A DNA stretch of 64,000 bases from Chloranthus sessilifolius (Eukaryota; Streptophyta; Magnoliopsida; Chloranthales; Chloranthaceae), in the NCBI GenBank assembly GCA_021018995.1, contig CM037585.1, positions 123,594,831-123,658,830 on the forward strand, written 5' to 3'. The position numbers and the translations under genes were made by a program. Shown in pieces: positions 43,967-55,919 of this stretch. The notes under the pieces are model-generated. The model saw only the letters and a list, made by a program, of their open reading frames with translations. It ran no database searches and had not been told where the DNA came from. Each line of letters opens with the position of its first letter. Position 1 is the stretch's first letter.

Positions 43967-44615
43967 TGTCACGGAGTTACTCTTTGCGACGTAATCTCTC
44001 GTGCAACAACTAGCTTTCACGAACTAGATCAGCCTCCTCATGTTTTAAATTTTCACGGTAACGCATTAGGTTAGAAACTATGTGAATTCTTAAAATGAAA
44101 ATACTATAGCGATATGCAACGACTAGTATAGGGGCAGCCCCTCATAGGGTCGGGGTCCGCACCATGGATGGTGGTCGTGAACTATCAAACACGATGGCTC
44201 TAGCGCACAACGCGACTAGAGCGACCTAACACTTATGTGAGGCCCGGATGCACGAACTCAAGCCCACAAGGCTATCGTACGCGTTTCGTAGGAGATCACT
44301 TAAGCTAGCGACACGTCACATGGCTGTTAGATCACTTCCCCATATATAAGGGTAAAACATTAATTTAGGCCAAATGGCGGGAGGACCTCAAACGTATTGG
44401 TTTGACATACTTTTCCAAAACACCGCAACATCCTACATTGCTCCCCCACATGGCTATGTCATGTTCGTGTCGCGATCGTGTCACAACCAAAGCTCTCGGA
44501 GTATCTACAACTAAGACCTCATGGCTTGATGAAGCGCCTACGATGCCCCAGCTTGTAACCACCAATGCTACACACTAGTGGCCCTGTGGCTGGCCCAGAT
44601 GGCCATGCCGTCACA
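43967..44615 (-). repeat. Element D right LTR
   Basis: 649 bases, TGTCACGG...GTCACA in plus coordinates. A TATA-like sequence (catatataag, 44341-44350) reads similarly on both strands. It aligns to both segments of the left LTR. Confidence 0.9.
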
Positions 44616-44728
44616 ATAGGAAGGTCACTGCTAAAAGATCAAAGTCCACATTTGCTGCTCTTAAGAAAGAAAAAGGAAAAGCTGCTCAGGAACCCATAGA
44701 CTTAGCTTCCGATAATGAACTATTGTAG
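44616..44728 (+). pseudogene. Athila extra ORF, 3' end
   Basis: Directly after element D a frame reads KRSKSTFAALKKEKGKAAQ and ends at TAG 44726. The basic, Lys/Ala-rich tail and position make it the C-terminus of the extra ORF begun at 31126. Confidence 0.5.
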
Positions 44729-46619
44729 ATGTCCTTTGTTAGGTTTCTTTTTGTAAATTTCCTTTTTGTCTTAGTAATGGTTGTACTCCAATGTGTCTTG
44801 CCTTGTATATACTTTTGTTTCACGAATACAATTTTCTCTTTTGTGTCCCTTATTTATATTTTGTGTATTATTTTTCTGTCTATACCCTGTTGCCCATGCT
44901 TTTATATTATCTGAAACAATGAGGACATTGTTCCTCATAGGTTTGGGGGTGTGGCAGGGCATACCAATGGCGTAGTTAACCTAAGTGTAGCAGACTTAAG
45001 TGATTAAGATAGAATTACAGCTAAGTTCACCTAAGAAACTCTAAACATGAGAAAATTTAAAATTTTTGCAGACTTTCTAACATTAAAATCTTTTAAAATT
45101 TTAACATTTGCATGAGGTGAACACCAAGAAAACTCAATTTTTGTCAGCAATTAGTGAACCATTAAAGAGAGAAAAGGTAAAGACTTGCCCATGAGTTCAA
45201 TGGAAGACCATACCGAGTAAGATTTAGGCCTACAAAAATTCTTCTTTTTCGAGGAGTGTCTTTGGCAACTCTTTTTGCTTTAAGGACCGACTTAGTTGAC
45301 CATTTTCTCACTAGAAGTTAGGCATCCCCAAATTGAAACAGCTAACAGAACTCATGACATTTAGGAAAGAATCAAGGCCTTCTCTTAGAGAGTTTGAGCC
45401 TAAAAAGATTAACCTAGTAAACTGCCATTTTGCATACACATTTTGAGCTTTAAATTCCAATTTTCTTCAAAATGCACCAGAGTACTTGCACCTAAACCTA
45501 TAAACTTGATTCAACCCTACCCTCACTCTGAGAATATAGAAGGTAAAGGAGAAGAAGTTGCAGATCGACAAGCTAGGGTCAACATTTGGTGAATGGAGGA
45601 GAAACACAATATGAAGAATAACAGTTTAGCAGCTGGGAGGATGGTGGCATTCCAGAAAAATAAAAATAAAAAGAATAAAAACATGAATTCAGAAGAAGAA
45701 AAAAAAATTAAAATAATAATAATAATAATGAAAAGGAAGAGAGGAGTCAAGAAGAAATTTCATTGGAAACAGTAAAAAGAAGAGGAGAAGCTGGCCACTT
45801 TGAATGTGAAAAATATCTAAGAAGATGGAATATGCTGAATGCAAGGAGGTGAAGTCATGAATCACCCCCTTCACCTGTTAAGTTCTCAATTTTGCATCCT
45901 TTTCATCCTTCCATTCTTTGTAACCTTTACCCATAAGCCACAATACAACCTAGTCATAAGACCTTGTTAATCCTAGTTGGAATGACCTGTCATGTGGAGA
46001 TGAGGATTTGCATAATCTATGGTGAGGAATAGTCAATGATGACAAAAATTAGAAGTCTTACCTATGCTCATGCTTGCACACCCATTTGGGGTCTGTAATT
46101 GTTCTTGAGCCTGTGTGAAAACTGAAAACCCTCAAATTCTTTTGTGAGTGACAACCCTGATAAGTTTTGGGTCTTAAACTTACATGTATTGGGCATTGTT
46201 TAAACCTAATTTTTGAATTGATGATTGACATGTGCATACTATTTTTCATGCTGTAAGCTGATTGGGAATGATGTGCATGCATGGAAGATGTTTATGCTAA
46301 ATTGTCTGTGCATTCCATGTGTTTAAAAAACTCCTCAATATTTTGAAAGATCAAGGGTGGATTGACTCTCTATTTATTAAAAACTGACTTAATATTGTTT
46401 GCACTTTTGTTAACTGTTTTGTTGAGAAGTTTGTGGGTATCTTCACTGAAAACCCTCAGGAGACTTCACTCATCTATTAGGAATCACCTAGGGGTTTAAA
46501 AGACTTGATGCATAAGCTAAATGCATCCGTGCTCCCTACGAAAGTGGCATTTAAATTTTTAGAGTAAATATTTAATTTTTGTTTTACTCGAGGACTAGCA
46601 AAGATTAGGTTTGGGGGTG
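44729..46619 (+). other. Element C 3' non-coding region and PPT
   Basis: T-rich then A-rich. 'Gaggacattg' followed by 'ggtttgggggtgtgg' is at 44917-44952. An A/AAT-rich stretch is at 45590-45780. 45819-46619 is repeated at 22097-22896. The PPT (gattaggtttgggggtg) is at 46603-46619. Confidence 0.7.
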
Positions 46620-49078
46620 TGTTAAGTGTTGAAAAATACTATTTTTCACCTCTTAACCTAGCCTTTACTATTCCTTGTAGCCATCTAATAAGTGCATTTT
46701 GAGTGTGTTTTGTAGTTAAGAATAACATTGCAGTTGTTAGTACAACTGTCATGCTTTGGAGGCCAAACAGAGAAGTTTAAAAGCAGACTGTGAAGCCTCA
46801 TAAAAGAACTGAAGAACCACCATGGTGGTACACACCATGGTGACTATTTTGGATGCATGTGTGGGCCCCAGAAGTCTGACAGAGGAGAGGAATGAAGAGT
46901 TGAACAGAGAAAGGTGTTGCAGCAATCTATGCACAGCAGCAGCAATGCAGAGAAGAGTTTTCACATAGCTGAAGGCAAGTTCGCAAGGCTCTCGCACAGG
47001 TTAATTCACACAGAAGGAAGTCTTGTGAGTATCCTGCGCAACCCAATTAGGCAACAGAACAAGGAGCTCGCACTCACCTCGCATAGCTCATAAGTGAAAA
47101 GAGCCTAAAAGAACACCTCGTGAAGCTTTCGCAAAGGTCAAAGCTACAGACAAGTCCCCGCGAGGATCAGACAATTCAAGAGGGCCAAAGGCTCGCGCAA
47201 CCAAAGAGGAGAGAGATGCCCAAAAGATTTTTCATAAAAACCTCGCACGCCTCCAAGACAGAGCCAACCTCTCGAGATGTTCAGCCCATCCTAGCAATCA
47301 ACCCTGCGCAACACAACTTTCATCATCGCGACAGCCTGGCAAGACTCAATGTAGACCCGCGAGAGCTTCGCGACTTGAGCCATCTTGAGCACCACCTGCA
47401 CGAACTCTGCTGCTCAATGCAAAAGGCACCTCACGAAGTTCATTCCACTGCAAGATGCATCACGCGACAGCTACGCGGGAAGCCAAAATGCTGCACTCGT
47501 CTGCTCGAAGCTCGAGTTCTCACTTCTCATTCCAAGCTTAGGGACTTTTTAGGGATTTCCACATTGCTAGGGCACACATCCCGAGGCATCCAAGGGATGT
47601 AAATAAGCTACGTCTGTAATAAAATTAGGATTTTTTCCCATATTGGCCAAGTCATTAGGACTGAGTATAAAAGTCGTACTTAGTTTAGCTTCTGTTTTTA
47701 TCTTTCCTTCAACCTCAGTCGGCTGAGAGCTCTAGCAGATTAGGGTAAGGGTTAGATCATTTCTTCCATTTTTCTTTTATTCTTTCTTAGTCCAGCACTT
47801 CCTGGCTAACTCCTTTAAGCATCAATAATGTATTTGGTTTTGTAATGGGTATTGTTTGGAACATTGGGAGCTGATTTAGGGTGTTGCACAGGTTGTTACC
47901 TTCGAGGGCAAGGGTTGTGAGATTCTGTTATAATTTTGTCAGTTTTATTGCTTTAATTAGATCTGTAGTCTCTGTGTTTTCCTTGCATAGAAATCTATTG
48001 GATTTAGACATAGATGCCTATAGGTCTTAGACTCCCATTATTGTTTGAGCTATTTTACCTCGTAACAATGGTGGCAGCAGCAGGCTTATTGTTATGTCTC
48101 AGGCCTTTGTGATTGAACCCTCTCCCTTGGATAGTCTGTGACCATTTAAGTTGACATATTATAGCCTTAAGAGGGGTCTAAATCACAGATCTGAGATGGA
48201 TTCTTCTTCTCTGCACATGAGCTAGTTAGCCTTGTGAGAGAGTGTAAAAAACCAAAATGCCTTCTGTTTGCAATGCCATCATCAGATTGTAGATCTAATT
48301 TGGTTACAGAGATTGCAGACTTGAAAGCTGGATCATTGCAGGTCTTTTGTAGCAATGATCAGCTGAGTCTAGAGCCCCTTTTAATCTTTGATTTGAGGTG
48401 GTCTTCATCTAATTTTAAGGGCTGATTGCTCCTATGGATGCATGTGCTTGTAGCCTTGCAAACATAGTGTCTACAATAGTATTCATGTTCTGATTTAACT
48501 CATTGCTAGGAGGAAATCTCTTGAATAGTCTGTGACCATTTAAGTGGACAGGTTATAGCCTTAGGATCAATCCCTTCAAGTTATTGAACCTCCTCTATTG
48601 GATAGTCTGTGACCATTTAAGTGGACAGGTTATAGCATTAGGAGGAGTCTAGATTGCAGGGTTACTTTGGATTCTTTTACCTTGCTGATGTGCTAGTAGC
48701 CTTCAGAAGGATTCCTACAGAATCAACCATAGATCTGAGTTACATAGCTAATTTACTCATAGCTGCTTACTTCTTATAATTTTATCTTTATTTTCCACAC
48801 AACCATCATCACCCTTCTTTAAACCCTTTCTACAGTTTAGGACTATACTTGGTGTTTTTAGTAGATTAGTTGTGACACTTAAACTCCCTTTTTAGGATTG
48901 CCAGATCTGTAGCCTGATCTGGAGGGCCTACTAAAATAACCCCTGTGTGGTCAAAATAACCCTTTTTGGACTTGTTGTTTTGTGTTTTTCAACCCACCTT
49001 TTGATTTATTTTTACTAACAGATTTTTACCATTGTTTTCAAATAAAGTTAACAACAAGCATCTAAAATAAACCCAACA
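46620..49078 (+). repeat. Element C second LTR (full-length form)
   Basis: TGTTAAGTG...AACCCAACA. CGCG-word block at 46975-47510. The TATA position reads tgtaaataag (47599-47608), one change from the first LTR's TATAAATAAG. Region 47645-48880, absent from the first LTR, holds three copies of 'tagtctgtgaccatttaag' (48131, 48525, 48603). No clear target duplication with the left side. Confidence 0.85.
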
Positions 49079-50053
49079 ATAGAATTTACTTAATATCATC
49101 ATACTTAGAATTTCTGATTGGCGTTAGTTTAATCTTAATTAGTTCTATGCAATTTATGTACTATCACAACTATTGGAAGCCTCACTTGCACTTGCACGTA
49201 TGGAATTCTCTTACACTACTTCTACTGAAAATCTTGTACAAAATTAACTAAGAGTTCATTAAGTTTTACCGCTTACGGTCGTTTCATGACCCAAAAATTT
49301 CATAAACTGGTCAGTAGCCACCCAACCAAAGCTAGAGGAGTTGGGCGAGAAAAGATCCATGAGCGATCATCGGGCTGACAGTTTGACTGGATCTATTTCT
49401 TTCTTTTGATTTTGGTTATAAGTCCAATACTTTTGAGAAAACTGTTGATGCAACTTGTATTGGAAATTTGAAATATGTTGGGCTTTTTTAAGGTTTAACT
49501 TTTGGAAAATCTCTTTGAATTTTATTGTTATAATTCCGCACTTAGTAGTATTTATTTACGTTGAAGTTGTAAGCCCGAATCTGCTCGATTAGGTTAACGT
49601 GACTAGGAATTTAAATCAAAAGTATTTAAATAATATTTCCGCAATTACTTTGATAATGAAATAAAATGTTTCCGCAATTATGGAAAACAGAAAGCATTTC
49701 TCGCGATATTTAAAAAAAAAATGACAAATTATGTGAACTGAATCGTGATTTAATCGAGATTGGGAAATGACTTAAGTAATTGAAATGCCCGAATATAGAA
49801 GCAATGGTCGCTGTGTCGCGAGTTTCTCTGGGCAAATCCAAGTTTTTATGGGCAAATCCGATATTTGTGAGTTTCAATAGGACCCACATAATTTCCATGT
49901 TTTTCTGAATGAAAGCGACATGGAGAGGTCAGATGTTTTCGCTCAGATTAACTCAGAATGTAAGTTTTGGAGAGTATACTTCTCGTTGGGATATATACCC
50001 AATCGATGCCTTCGGGATATTTAAAACCCAACGACTCTCTTTTATCTCAATAC
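49079..50053. other. Unassigned non-coding sequence right of element C
   Basis: AT-rich. The repeated 'tttccgcaatta' phrase near 49640-49680 resembles LTR or leader sequence, but I see no element ends and no coding frame. Confidence 0.3.
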
Positions 50054-50061
50054 CCTACAAC

Positions 50062-50957
50062 TAGGGTTGCAACCGAGCTGGGCCAAGCCCGAGCTTGGGT
50101 CAGCTCTATCTCGGCTCTACCTTATACGAGCCAAGCTGGAACTTGGCTCTAGGTCCTTCGAGCCTGAAAAGTCTGAGCTCTAACTCGACTCTATCGAGTT
50201 CAAGTCGGGTTGAGACAAGCTTCGAGCTAAATAAGTTTTATTATAAATTTTTTTCCTAATGTTGTTTTAAACACAATCTTCTTTTTTTAATAGATGAAAG
50301 CTTTAATAAAATTTAATAAATGAAAGCCCTAATATCTTTTAATCTCTTAGTTCTTTTGGATTTAACAGATCGATTGGAGAAAATGGTGTTTAAATTTTGG
50401 AAAGTAAAAATGTGTTTAAATTTAATGTGCTAAATATTGATTAGGAGCATAGGTGCTGGTTGTAAATGTTGATTGATTGATTAATTACCGTGTTAGTGGT
50501 TGCTCATTGAGACAAGTAAGAAAAAACTTTAATGATCATAAGGATTATATGTTAATTACTTATTTATCCATTATAAATTCAATGTTAGATCAATCTTCTT
50601 ATAAGGGGAAAAAGTACAAATAAAAAAATAAAAAAAAATTCAAAATTATATATAATATATTTTATTATATATAAAGGAATTATATACTATTAATCAAGGC
50701 CGGCCAGACCGAGCCAAGCTTTACAAGCTCAACTCTAGCTCGACTCTACTACAACCAAGCTTTAAATAAAACATTCGGCTCTGGCTCTCGAGCCGAGCTT
50801 TACAAGCTCAGCTCTAGCTCGACTCTACCACAACCAAGATTTAAATGAAAAAAATTGGCTCTGGTTCTCGAGTTGAGCTTAAGAGAGCATAGCCCTCATT
50901 TTTGGGCTGAGCCGAGCAGCCGAGTTGTCGAGTTAGCTCGGCTCTGTTGCAACCCTA
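50062..50957. mobile_element. hAT-type MITE (TAGGGTTGCAAC ends)
   Basis: 896 bases. Terminal inverted repeats are TAGGGTTGCAACCGAGC and its partner with one mismatch. Flanking 8-bp duplications are CCTACAAC (50054-50061) and CCCACAAC (50958-50965), differing at one base. Subterminal 'gagcc/ggctc' and 'ctcgagcc' words recur at both ends. No transposase. Confidence 0.88.
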
Positions 50958-50965
50958 CCCACAAC

Positions 50966-51360
50966 CACCATGTTGAAGGCTCTTGAAGCGTTTTTAATAC
51001 TGTTGGCTGCCTTGAATCAAATCATGGAGATTATTTTTTATCCCAATCTTTGGCAAAATAGATTTTGAGATCATGACCCACATATCAAACAATCATATGT
51101 TGATTCCACGTGGCACGTATCCCTAAAGTGGCCATGATCATGGGCATTATATAAATAGAGTTCTCGGGCCACTTTTGGGGATGTGTTTCGTGCGGAATCA
51201 ACATCTTATCGTCTACTAGGTTGGCCATGGTCTGAATATCAATTAGCCAAATATTGAGGTGAAAAACAATCTCTATCGTATGTTTCAACGCAGTCAATGG
51301 TGTTAGCACTGCAACCATCAATTTAGAAGACTGAATATTTGGTTGCAAATACTCGTACCC
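50966..51360. mobile_element. MULE-type foldback MITE, copy 1 (partial)
   Basis: The right end has ggttgcaaatactcgtaccc (51341-51360), matching the GGGTACC...TTTGC terminus of copy 2. Inner arms form an inverted repeat around 51095-51210 ('gttgattcc...' versus '...ggaatcaac'). The left end is unclear and may be displaced by the adjacent hAT MITE. Confidence 0.5.
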
Positions 51361-53043
51361 TATGTTTAAGATTATAAAGCGAAGAGAGGAAATTATTTGG
51401 CTAATTACCCATAATAAAGGATTCCTTAGTTGCAACCATCATAATTGTGATAGAATTTGGATTGCAAATAATGGTACCCAATTACGCATAATTTTTTGCC
51501 CATTTTTTAGCTTACTTCCATCTATTTAGGTGCTCTACATACTATAATGGAGAGATTTCTCAGACAAGGAGCTCCACTATGGTATGGAGCTACATACTCA
51601 CATAGGGTTTATAAGCTCTAGTATAATTAATTATAAAAAAAATATATTGCACATAAGTAGGTTTGAACCTAGAACCTAGACTTCACAATGCATTAAATCA
51701 ATCACTAGAGTGATTTAGTAAGATATAAAATAAAAATAAAAATTTAATACATATATAAATTTTTTAAATCGAAATAATACATATGTATTCTAGAAAATGC
51801 ATCAAAATTTTTAAATAAAAAAAAAGTCGGATCTTTAAGTAATCCATCATTGGAATGTAACTCAGCCCAAAGAAACATGCCATGTGGCACAAATCATTGG
51901 GGCTTGTGTTATGTTTTTATAGTGCTATTGTATTGCTTTTTTTAATAGAAAAAATTAGGCCAATTTCGTTACTATGGCCTAACTGAATATGTAATTTTGT
52001 TTTGTTAAAAATGAAAATATATTAGTATGTTTTTCTATGCTCATTTCTCTTAATCTTCATGACTTTATATTATTTTTGCATACATGTATATAAGATATTT
52101 GGTGTTGTCCTTCTAAAGGTCGTATTACGAAAAAAATACCACCCAATATGTTGAACCTCGCATGGATGGATAGTTCGTAAAATTTTGACTAAATCTGAGT
52201 TCGCCTCATTTACCGATGACTCGATACTGTGTCTACGATCTGAGCACAACTAATAATTCTTCCAATTTTGAGATCTTTTTAGCTAAACTTGAGAATGATA
52301 GGATTTTGAGTAATTTGGTAAAAAATTAGGAATCGGAATGACTTTAGAACGCATGTGGGAAAAATTAGAAATCTGAATTTGTCAAAAATTTGCAGGAATA
52401 TAAGTTTTTTCAAGAAAATATTTTTAAAATTAAGAACTTTTTATGATGGATATAGTTAATTGTTCTTGGTGGTGTGGTCCCTTTATATTTTTAATTGTTT
52501 TTAGTTAATATTAAGAAAAACAGACATTAATCATTGAAGAGTTTGCACATCTTTTGTTGAGTGCGGGGTTATTTTTAACTTAAGTATAACAAAAGTTGGA
52601 TGCATCAAAGCATTAAACAAATAGCTTTTTTTATGATTGGAGGTGATACAAGTTGGCCGTGCATGGCTGTGATGGGGCACCCAATGAGGTAAAGAGAGCG
52701 GCTTAGATATGCTCAAAGGCCCTATATTTTTTCATATTTTTAACTTTGTGCCACTTTCAAGGTGGCACTTGGTGCTCTTTTTTTTTCATGAATGGCACTT
52801 GGTGCTCCTGTCAACTCATCTTTGTCCGTTTTTTCGATGACAAGGTATCTGTGCCTCTTAGTGTCCGACTAAATCTGCCAGCATGTGTAACACCCGCACA
52901 TAACACATATTATGTAAGTAAAGATAAATCCTTGTAGGTGGCCACCATAACACTTCATATAAGTAGAGATAAATCCTTGCTGATGGCCACCATAAGGTGA
53001 GATTGAACTCAGGACCTCCACTTTTTGAGGCGTGATCTTGGCC
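51361..53043. other. Non-coding AT-rich sequence with small repeats
   Basis: Contains a second MULE-like terminus (ggattgcaaataatggtacc, about 51459-51478), a two-copy tandem repeat with a 45-base period (52914-52995), and a segment (about 52551-52830) with a diverged copy at about 55150-55480. No coding frame is supported. Confidence 0.4.
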
Positions 53044-53106
53044 ATTGTGCCTAGTGGCGGAACCACATACAGGTTAGTATGGGTGAGTGCCCACACTCAA
53101 ACCCAA

Positions 53107-53242
53107 ATAACTAAAAGAAAGTTTTTATATATTATTAAATCCCTCTTAAGCTTGCGCCCCTCTTAACCCAACCGCCATAACTAAAAGAAAGTTTTTATAT
53201 ATTATTAAATCCCTCTTAAGCTTGCGCCCCTCTTAACCCAAC

Positions 53243-53246
<4 letters not shown>
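53107..53246. repeat. Perfect 70-bp tandem duplication
   Basis: 53107-53176 and 53177-53246 appear identical base for base, directly before the TC tract. Confidence 0.93.
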
Positions 53247-53297
<51 letters not shown>

Positions 53298-53520
53298 CCC
53301 AACTCCCATGTCTGCCCAACACCCTCTCTCTCTCTCTCTCTCTCTCTAACTCCCAAGTCCCAACTCCCATGTCAGCGCTGCTCTTATCCCAACTCCCTCT
53401 CTCTCTAACTCCCAAGCCCCAACTCTCATGTCTGCGCCCCTCTTAACCCAGCACCCTCTCTCTCTCTCTAACGCCTAAGTCCCAACTTCCATGTCTGCGC
53501 CCCTCTTAACCCATCAGTAG
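53246..53520. repeat. TC microsatellites in a degenerate tandem repeat
   Basis: TC runs (longest 53246-53294) alternate with the phrases 'aactcccatgtctgcgcccc' and 'tcttaaccca', repeated about four times with variation. Confidence 0.9.
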
Positions 53521-53643
53521 AAAAAATGTTGAAGCATCTTTGATTGAATGCAATCAGCAATTTAAGCATGTGAAATCCAATTAAGGGTTTAGACTTGAGA
53601 AGAAGATGGTTTAGTTAATATTAATAGGGCGGCCGTGAACAAT

Positions 53644-54055
53644 GGGTACCTCTGTTTGCGCCCCACGCATTCCCTATAAGGATCCGCGTCAAAGATTCCT
53701 TGAATACCATTGATTGCTTCAGATCAGATGATGAATATCGTATATTACCCTGATCTTCTACACAATAGATCTTGAAATCATGCCGCCCCTATCAAACGGT
53801 CAGTATTTTATTTCATGTGTCACAGATTCCCAAAAAATGGCCCTAAACTCACATTTGGGCGTGATATGTATGGTATTTAAGGGCCATTTTTTGGGGATCT
53901 TTGACACATGGAGTAAAAAACTAACCATCTTATAGGTGCAACAAGATCTCAATTATAGTGTGAAAGATCGAGGTGAAACACGATCTCCATCATCTGATCC
54001 GAAGCAATCAATGATTTTCAAAGGGTCTGGGATGTAGGTGCAAACAGAGGTACCC
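53644..54055. mobile_element. MULE-type foldback MITE, copy 2
   Basis: 412 bases. The outermost 16 bases, GGGTACCTCTGTTTGC, are perfectly inverted. Imperfect pairing continues for most of the element, with an inner hairpin around 'ccaaaaaatggccct' and 'agggccattttttgg'. Flanking 9-mers gtgaacaat (53635-53643) and gtgaatgat (54056-54064) match at seven of nine positions, consistent with a Mutator-like 9-bp duplication. Confidence 0.8.
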
Positions 54056-54071
54056 GTGAATGATATACATA

Positions 54072-54430
54072 GGGGATACCACTACTCGCGCCAACACGTT
54101 TTCTAAAATAACCAACATGTGCTACCCCTTCTAACTCATTGACTGCCACAAATCAACATCTGTCACAAATCTCAAAAAAAAATTAACCCTAAAATTAAAT
54201 TTGAGCGTGATGTGTGCATATGATTTTAGGGTCATCTATTGGGTATCTGTACCATGTGAAATCAAATGGCGATCATCTGATGGTACACTTTTAGTCTCAA
54301 GATCCATTGTATGAAAGATCAGGGCAAAAAATGATCTCCACCATTTGATTATGCGCCGTTGATGGGTTTCAAGCGCTTTCAAACATTGGTGCTTTCAGCA
54401 AACCTATTGGTGTGAAAAGAGGCACCATAT
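54072..54430. mobile_element. MULE-type foldback MITE, copy 3 (diverged)
   Basis: The internal sequence parallels copy 2: 'cacaaatctcaaaaaa', 'gagcgtgatgtgtgcat', 'gatctccaccatttgat'. The ends (gggataccac and ggcaccat) are only weakly inverted. Boundaries are approximate and no duplication could be fixed. Confidence 0.5.
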
Positions 54431-54870
54431 AAACAAACAAATTTAAGTGCCAATTCAACCTCACAAAATTTGGTGGAAATCAGACTACGGATCGCGATTG
54501 AACGAAACTACATTTTTAAGGCAACTCCATTATTAAAGTTACAAAAGTTGGGGCTACTACTTGTCTACTGTGAAAACGAGTTTTTAAGCCAATATATGTA
54601 AGGCTTTTTGTGCTCTCAAGCTATAATGCGATACGTGCAATATCGATACAATCGAAACATGTATTGACCCGAAAACGTGTTTGGCCAATACAAATAATCA
54701 ATTGTCGATAAATGATACACAATTGTTAATTTTTTTTATGTAATTTTAATAAAAATTATATTTTATAATAAAAAATAATTTATTTTTATATTTATGAAGA
54801 AAAAAAAATCTATCTAATTCATCTTACGCCCCGCCTAAATGAGAATTCTGGTTCCGCCACTGATTGTGCC

Positions 54871-55919
54871 CACCCACTTTCACTTTCAATTCATCATTAT
54901 AGTTGTTGCTCTCTCTCATGTATTTGGTGTATTTGGAGTCAACTCTTAATGTCACTCTTTTATTGTAGAATAAGAGGTTAGAAGTTCAAACTTTAGTAAG
55001 AGCATATAAACTCTAAGTGTCTTTCTGTTTCATTCATTTTTATTTAATATCAAATAATGTCACAAATTAAGACACAATTAGGAATTTGATGGAATTTTTG
55101 CAGCCACCTATCAACCTGACGTTATATATCCTCCTTCAACCTCTTATACTAAGCTAAAGTAAAAAAAGTGACTGCGTCGAAGCATTAAATAAATGATTTT
55201 CTTATGATTGGAGGGGAGCCAATAGTTTGAACCGTTGGTTATGATGGCCGCCAATAAGCTAAAGATTGACTTAGTTATGCTCAATGGTGCAACATTTTCA
55301 CACATGGGCGTAGCCAGGATTTTCTACTAATTGGGTTAGTGATGGTTGGCCAATTTTAATAATTGTTTAAATGCCACACTTCTATATGTTGCTTAGCCCC
55401 TTTTTTATCATTCTAACTTTGTTCCACTTTAAGGTGGCCCTAGGAGTTCCTTGCAATTCGTCTCTTCGCCATAATCATTATTGTTGCTTTCTTCCATGTA
55501 TTTGAGGTCAAATTTGTGAGTTAAAGCATGATATAAATAGCCATAGGAATTTGATGATATTTTTACAGCTAATTGTCAAATTGCCCTTAACTCTCATGTT
55601 GGTATTAGTGATAAATAAAATATTAATTTATCGTAAGATTTACTCTACAATGGCCCTTGTAGAGCACGAGGAATGAAATGCATGGAGGTCTACTCACATC
55701 TTATGGCCGTATGGATATGCAATTTATTATTTATTTATTTATTTATTATTATTATTTATTTTCTTCCCGCTCCACATGTCCAGATGCCCATCGTAGACGA
55801 GCTTTTATTTAAAAAAACTTTTGCTTGCTGCGAGTGAAACTCTGTGGGTCTAGCTACGAGCTTGATTCACCAATAATCGCTGCCTTTGCTCCGAATATGG
55901 TAGAAAAAATGGGCACTTG
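54871..55919. other. Non-coding sequence with hAT-end-like scrap and ATTT repeat
   Basis: Includes 'gggcgtagccaggat' (about 55305-55319), which resembles a hAT terminus, the diverged duplicate of 52551-52830, and an ATTT/ATT microsatellite (55719-55761). No gene seen. Confidence 0.4.

Larger units (their letters stand above)
36324..44615 (-). mobile_element. Element D: chromovirus on the minus strand, with a solo LTR in one LTR
   Basis: The left LTR (plus coordinates) is 36324-36565 plus 38973-39379, split by solo LTR E. The right LTR is 43967-44615. In minus-strand order: iMet primer site (43952-43966), gag, protease, RT, RNase H, integrase with chromodomain-like tail, PPT (39380-39393). 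LTRs are about 650 bases, TGTCACGG...GTCACA in plus coordinates. The flanking bases (cacag and atagg) do not form a clear duplication. All ORFs are broken. Confidence 0.87.
22897..49078 (+). mobile_element. Element C: Athila retrotransposon with nested insertions
   Basis: LTRs are 22897-24215 and 46620-49078. The primer site is tRNA-Asp-like. Gag (24541-26112), protease (26295-27213), RT/RNase H (27214-28756), integrase (28757-30076) and an extra ORF (31126-32137, 34464-36323, 44616-44728) follow in Athila order. A solo LTR (32138-34463) and a minus-strand chromovirus (36324-44615) interrupt the extra ORF. Without the insertions the element would be roughly 15.6 kb. Multiple stops and frameshifts make it inactive. 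Confidence 0.85.
53052..54862. mobile_element. Non-autonomous hAT-type element (AGTGGCGGAACCA ends)
   Basis: 1811 bases between perfect 8-bp duplications ATTGTGCC (53044-53051 and 54863-54870). The ends are TAGTGGCGGAACCA and TGGTTCCGCCACTG, inverted with one mismatch. It encodes nothing recognisable. It carries a 70-bp perfect tandem duplication, TC microsatellites and two MULE-type MITEs. Confidence 0.87.

Noticed and set aside
36319-44620. 5-bp target duplication for element D
   Set aside because: The flanks cacag and atagg do not match convincingly, so element ends were set by LTR alignment only.
31126-44728. Extra Athila ORF as a true envelope gene (endogenous virus)
   Set aside because: No signal peptide, no convincing transmembrane segment and low-complexity Pro/Thr composition. 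The env label is unsupported.
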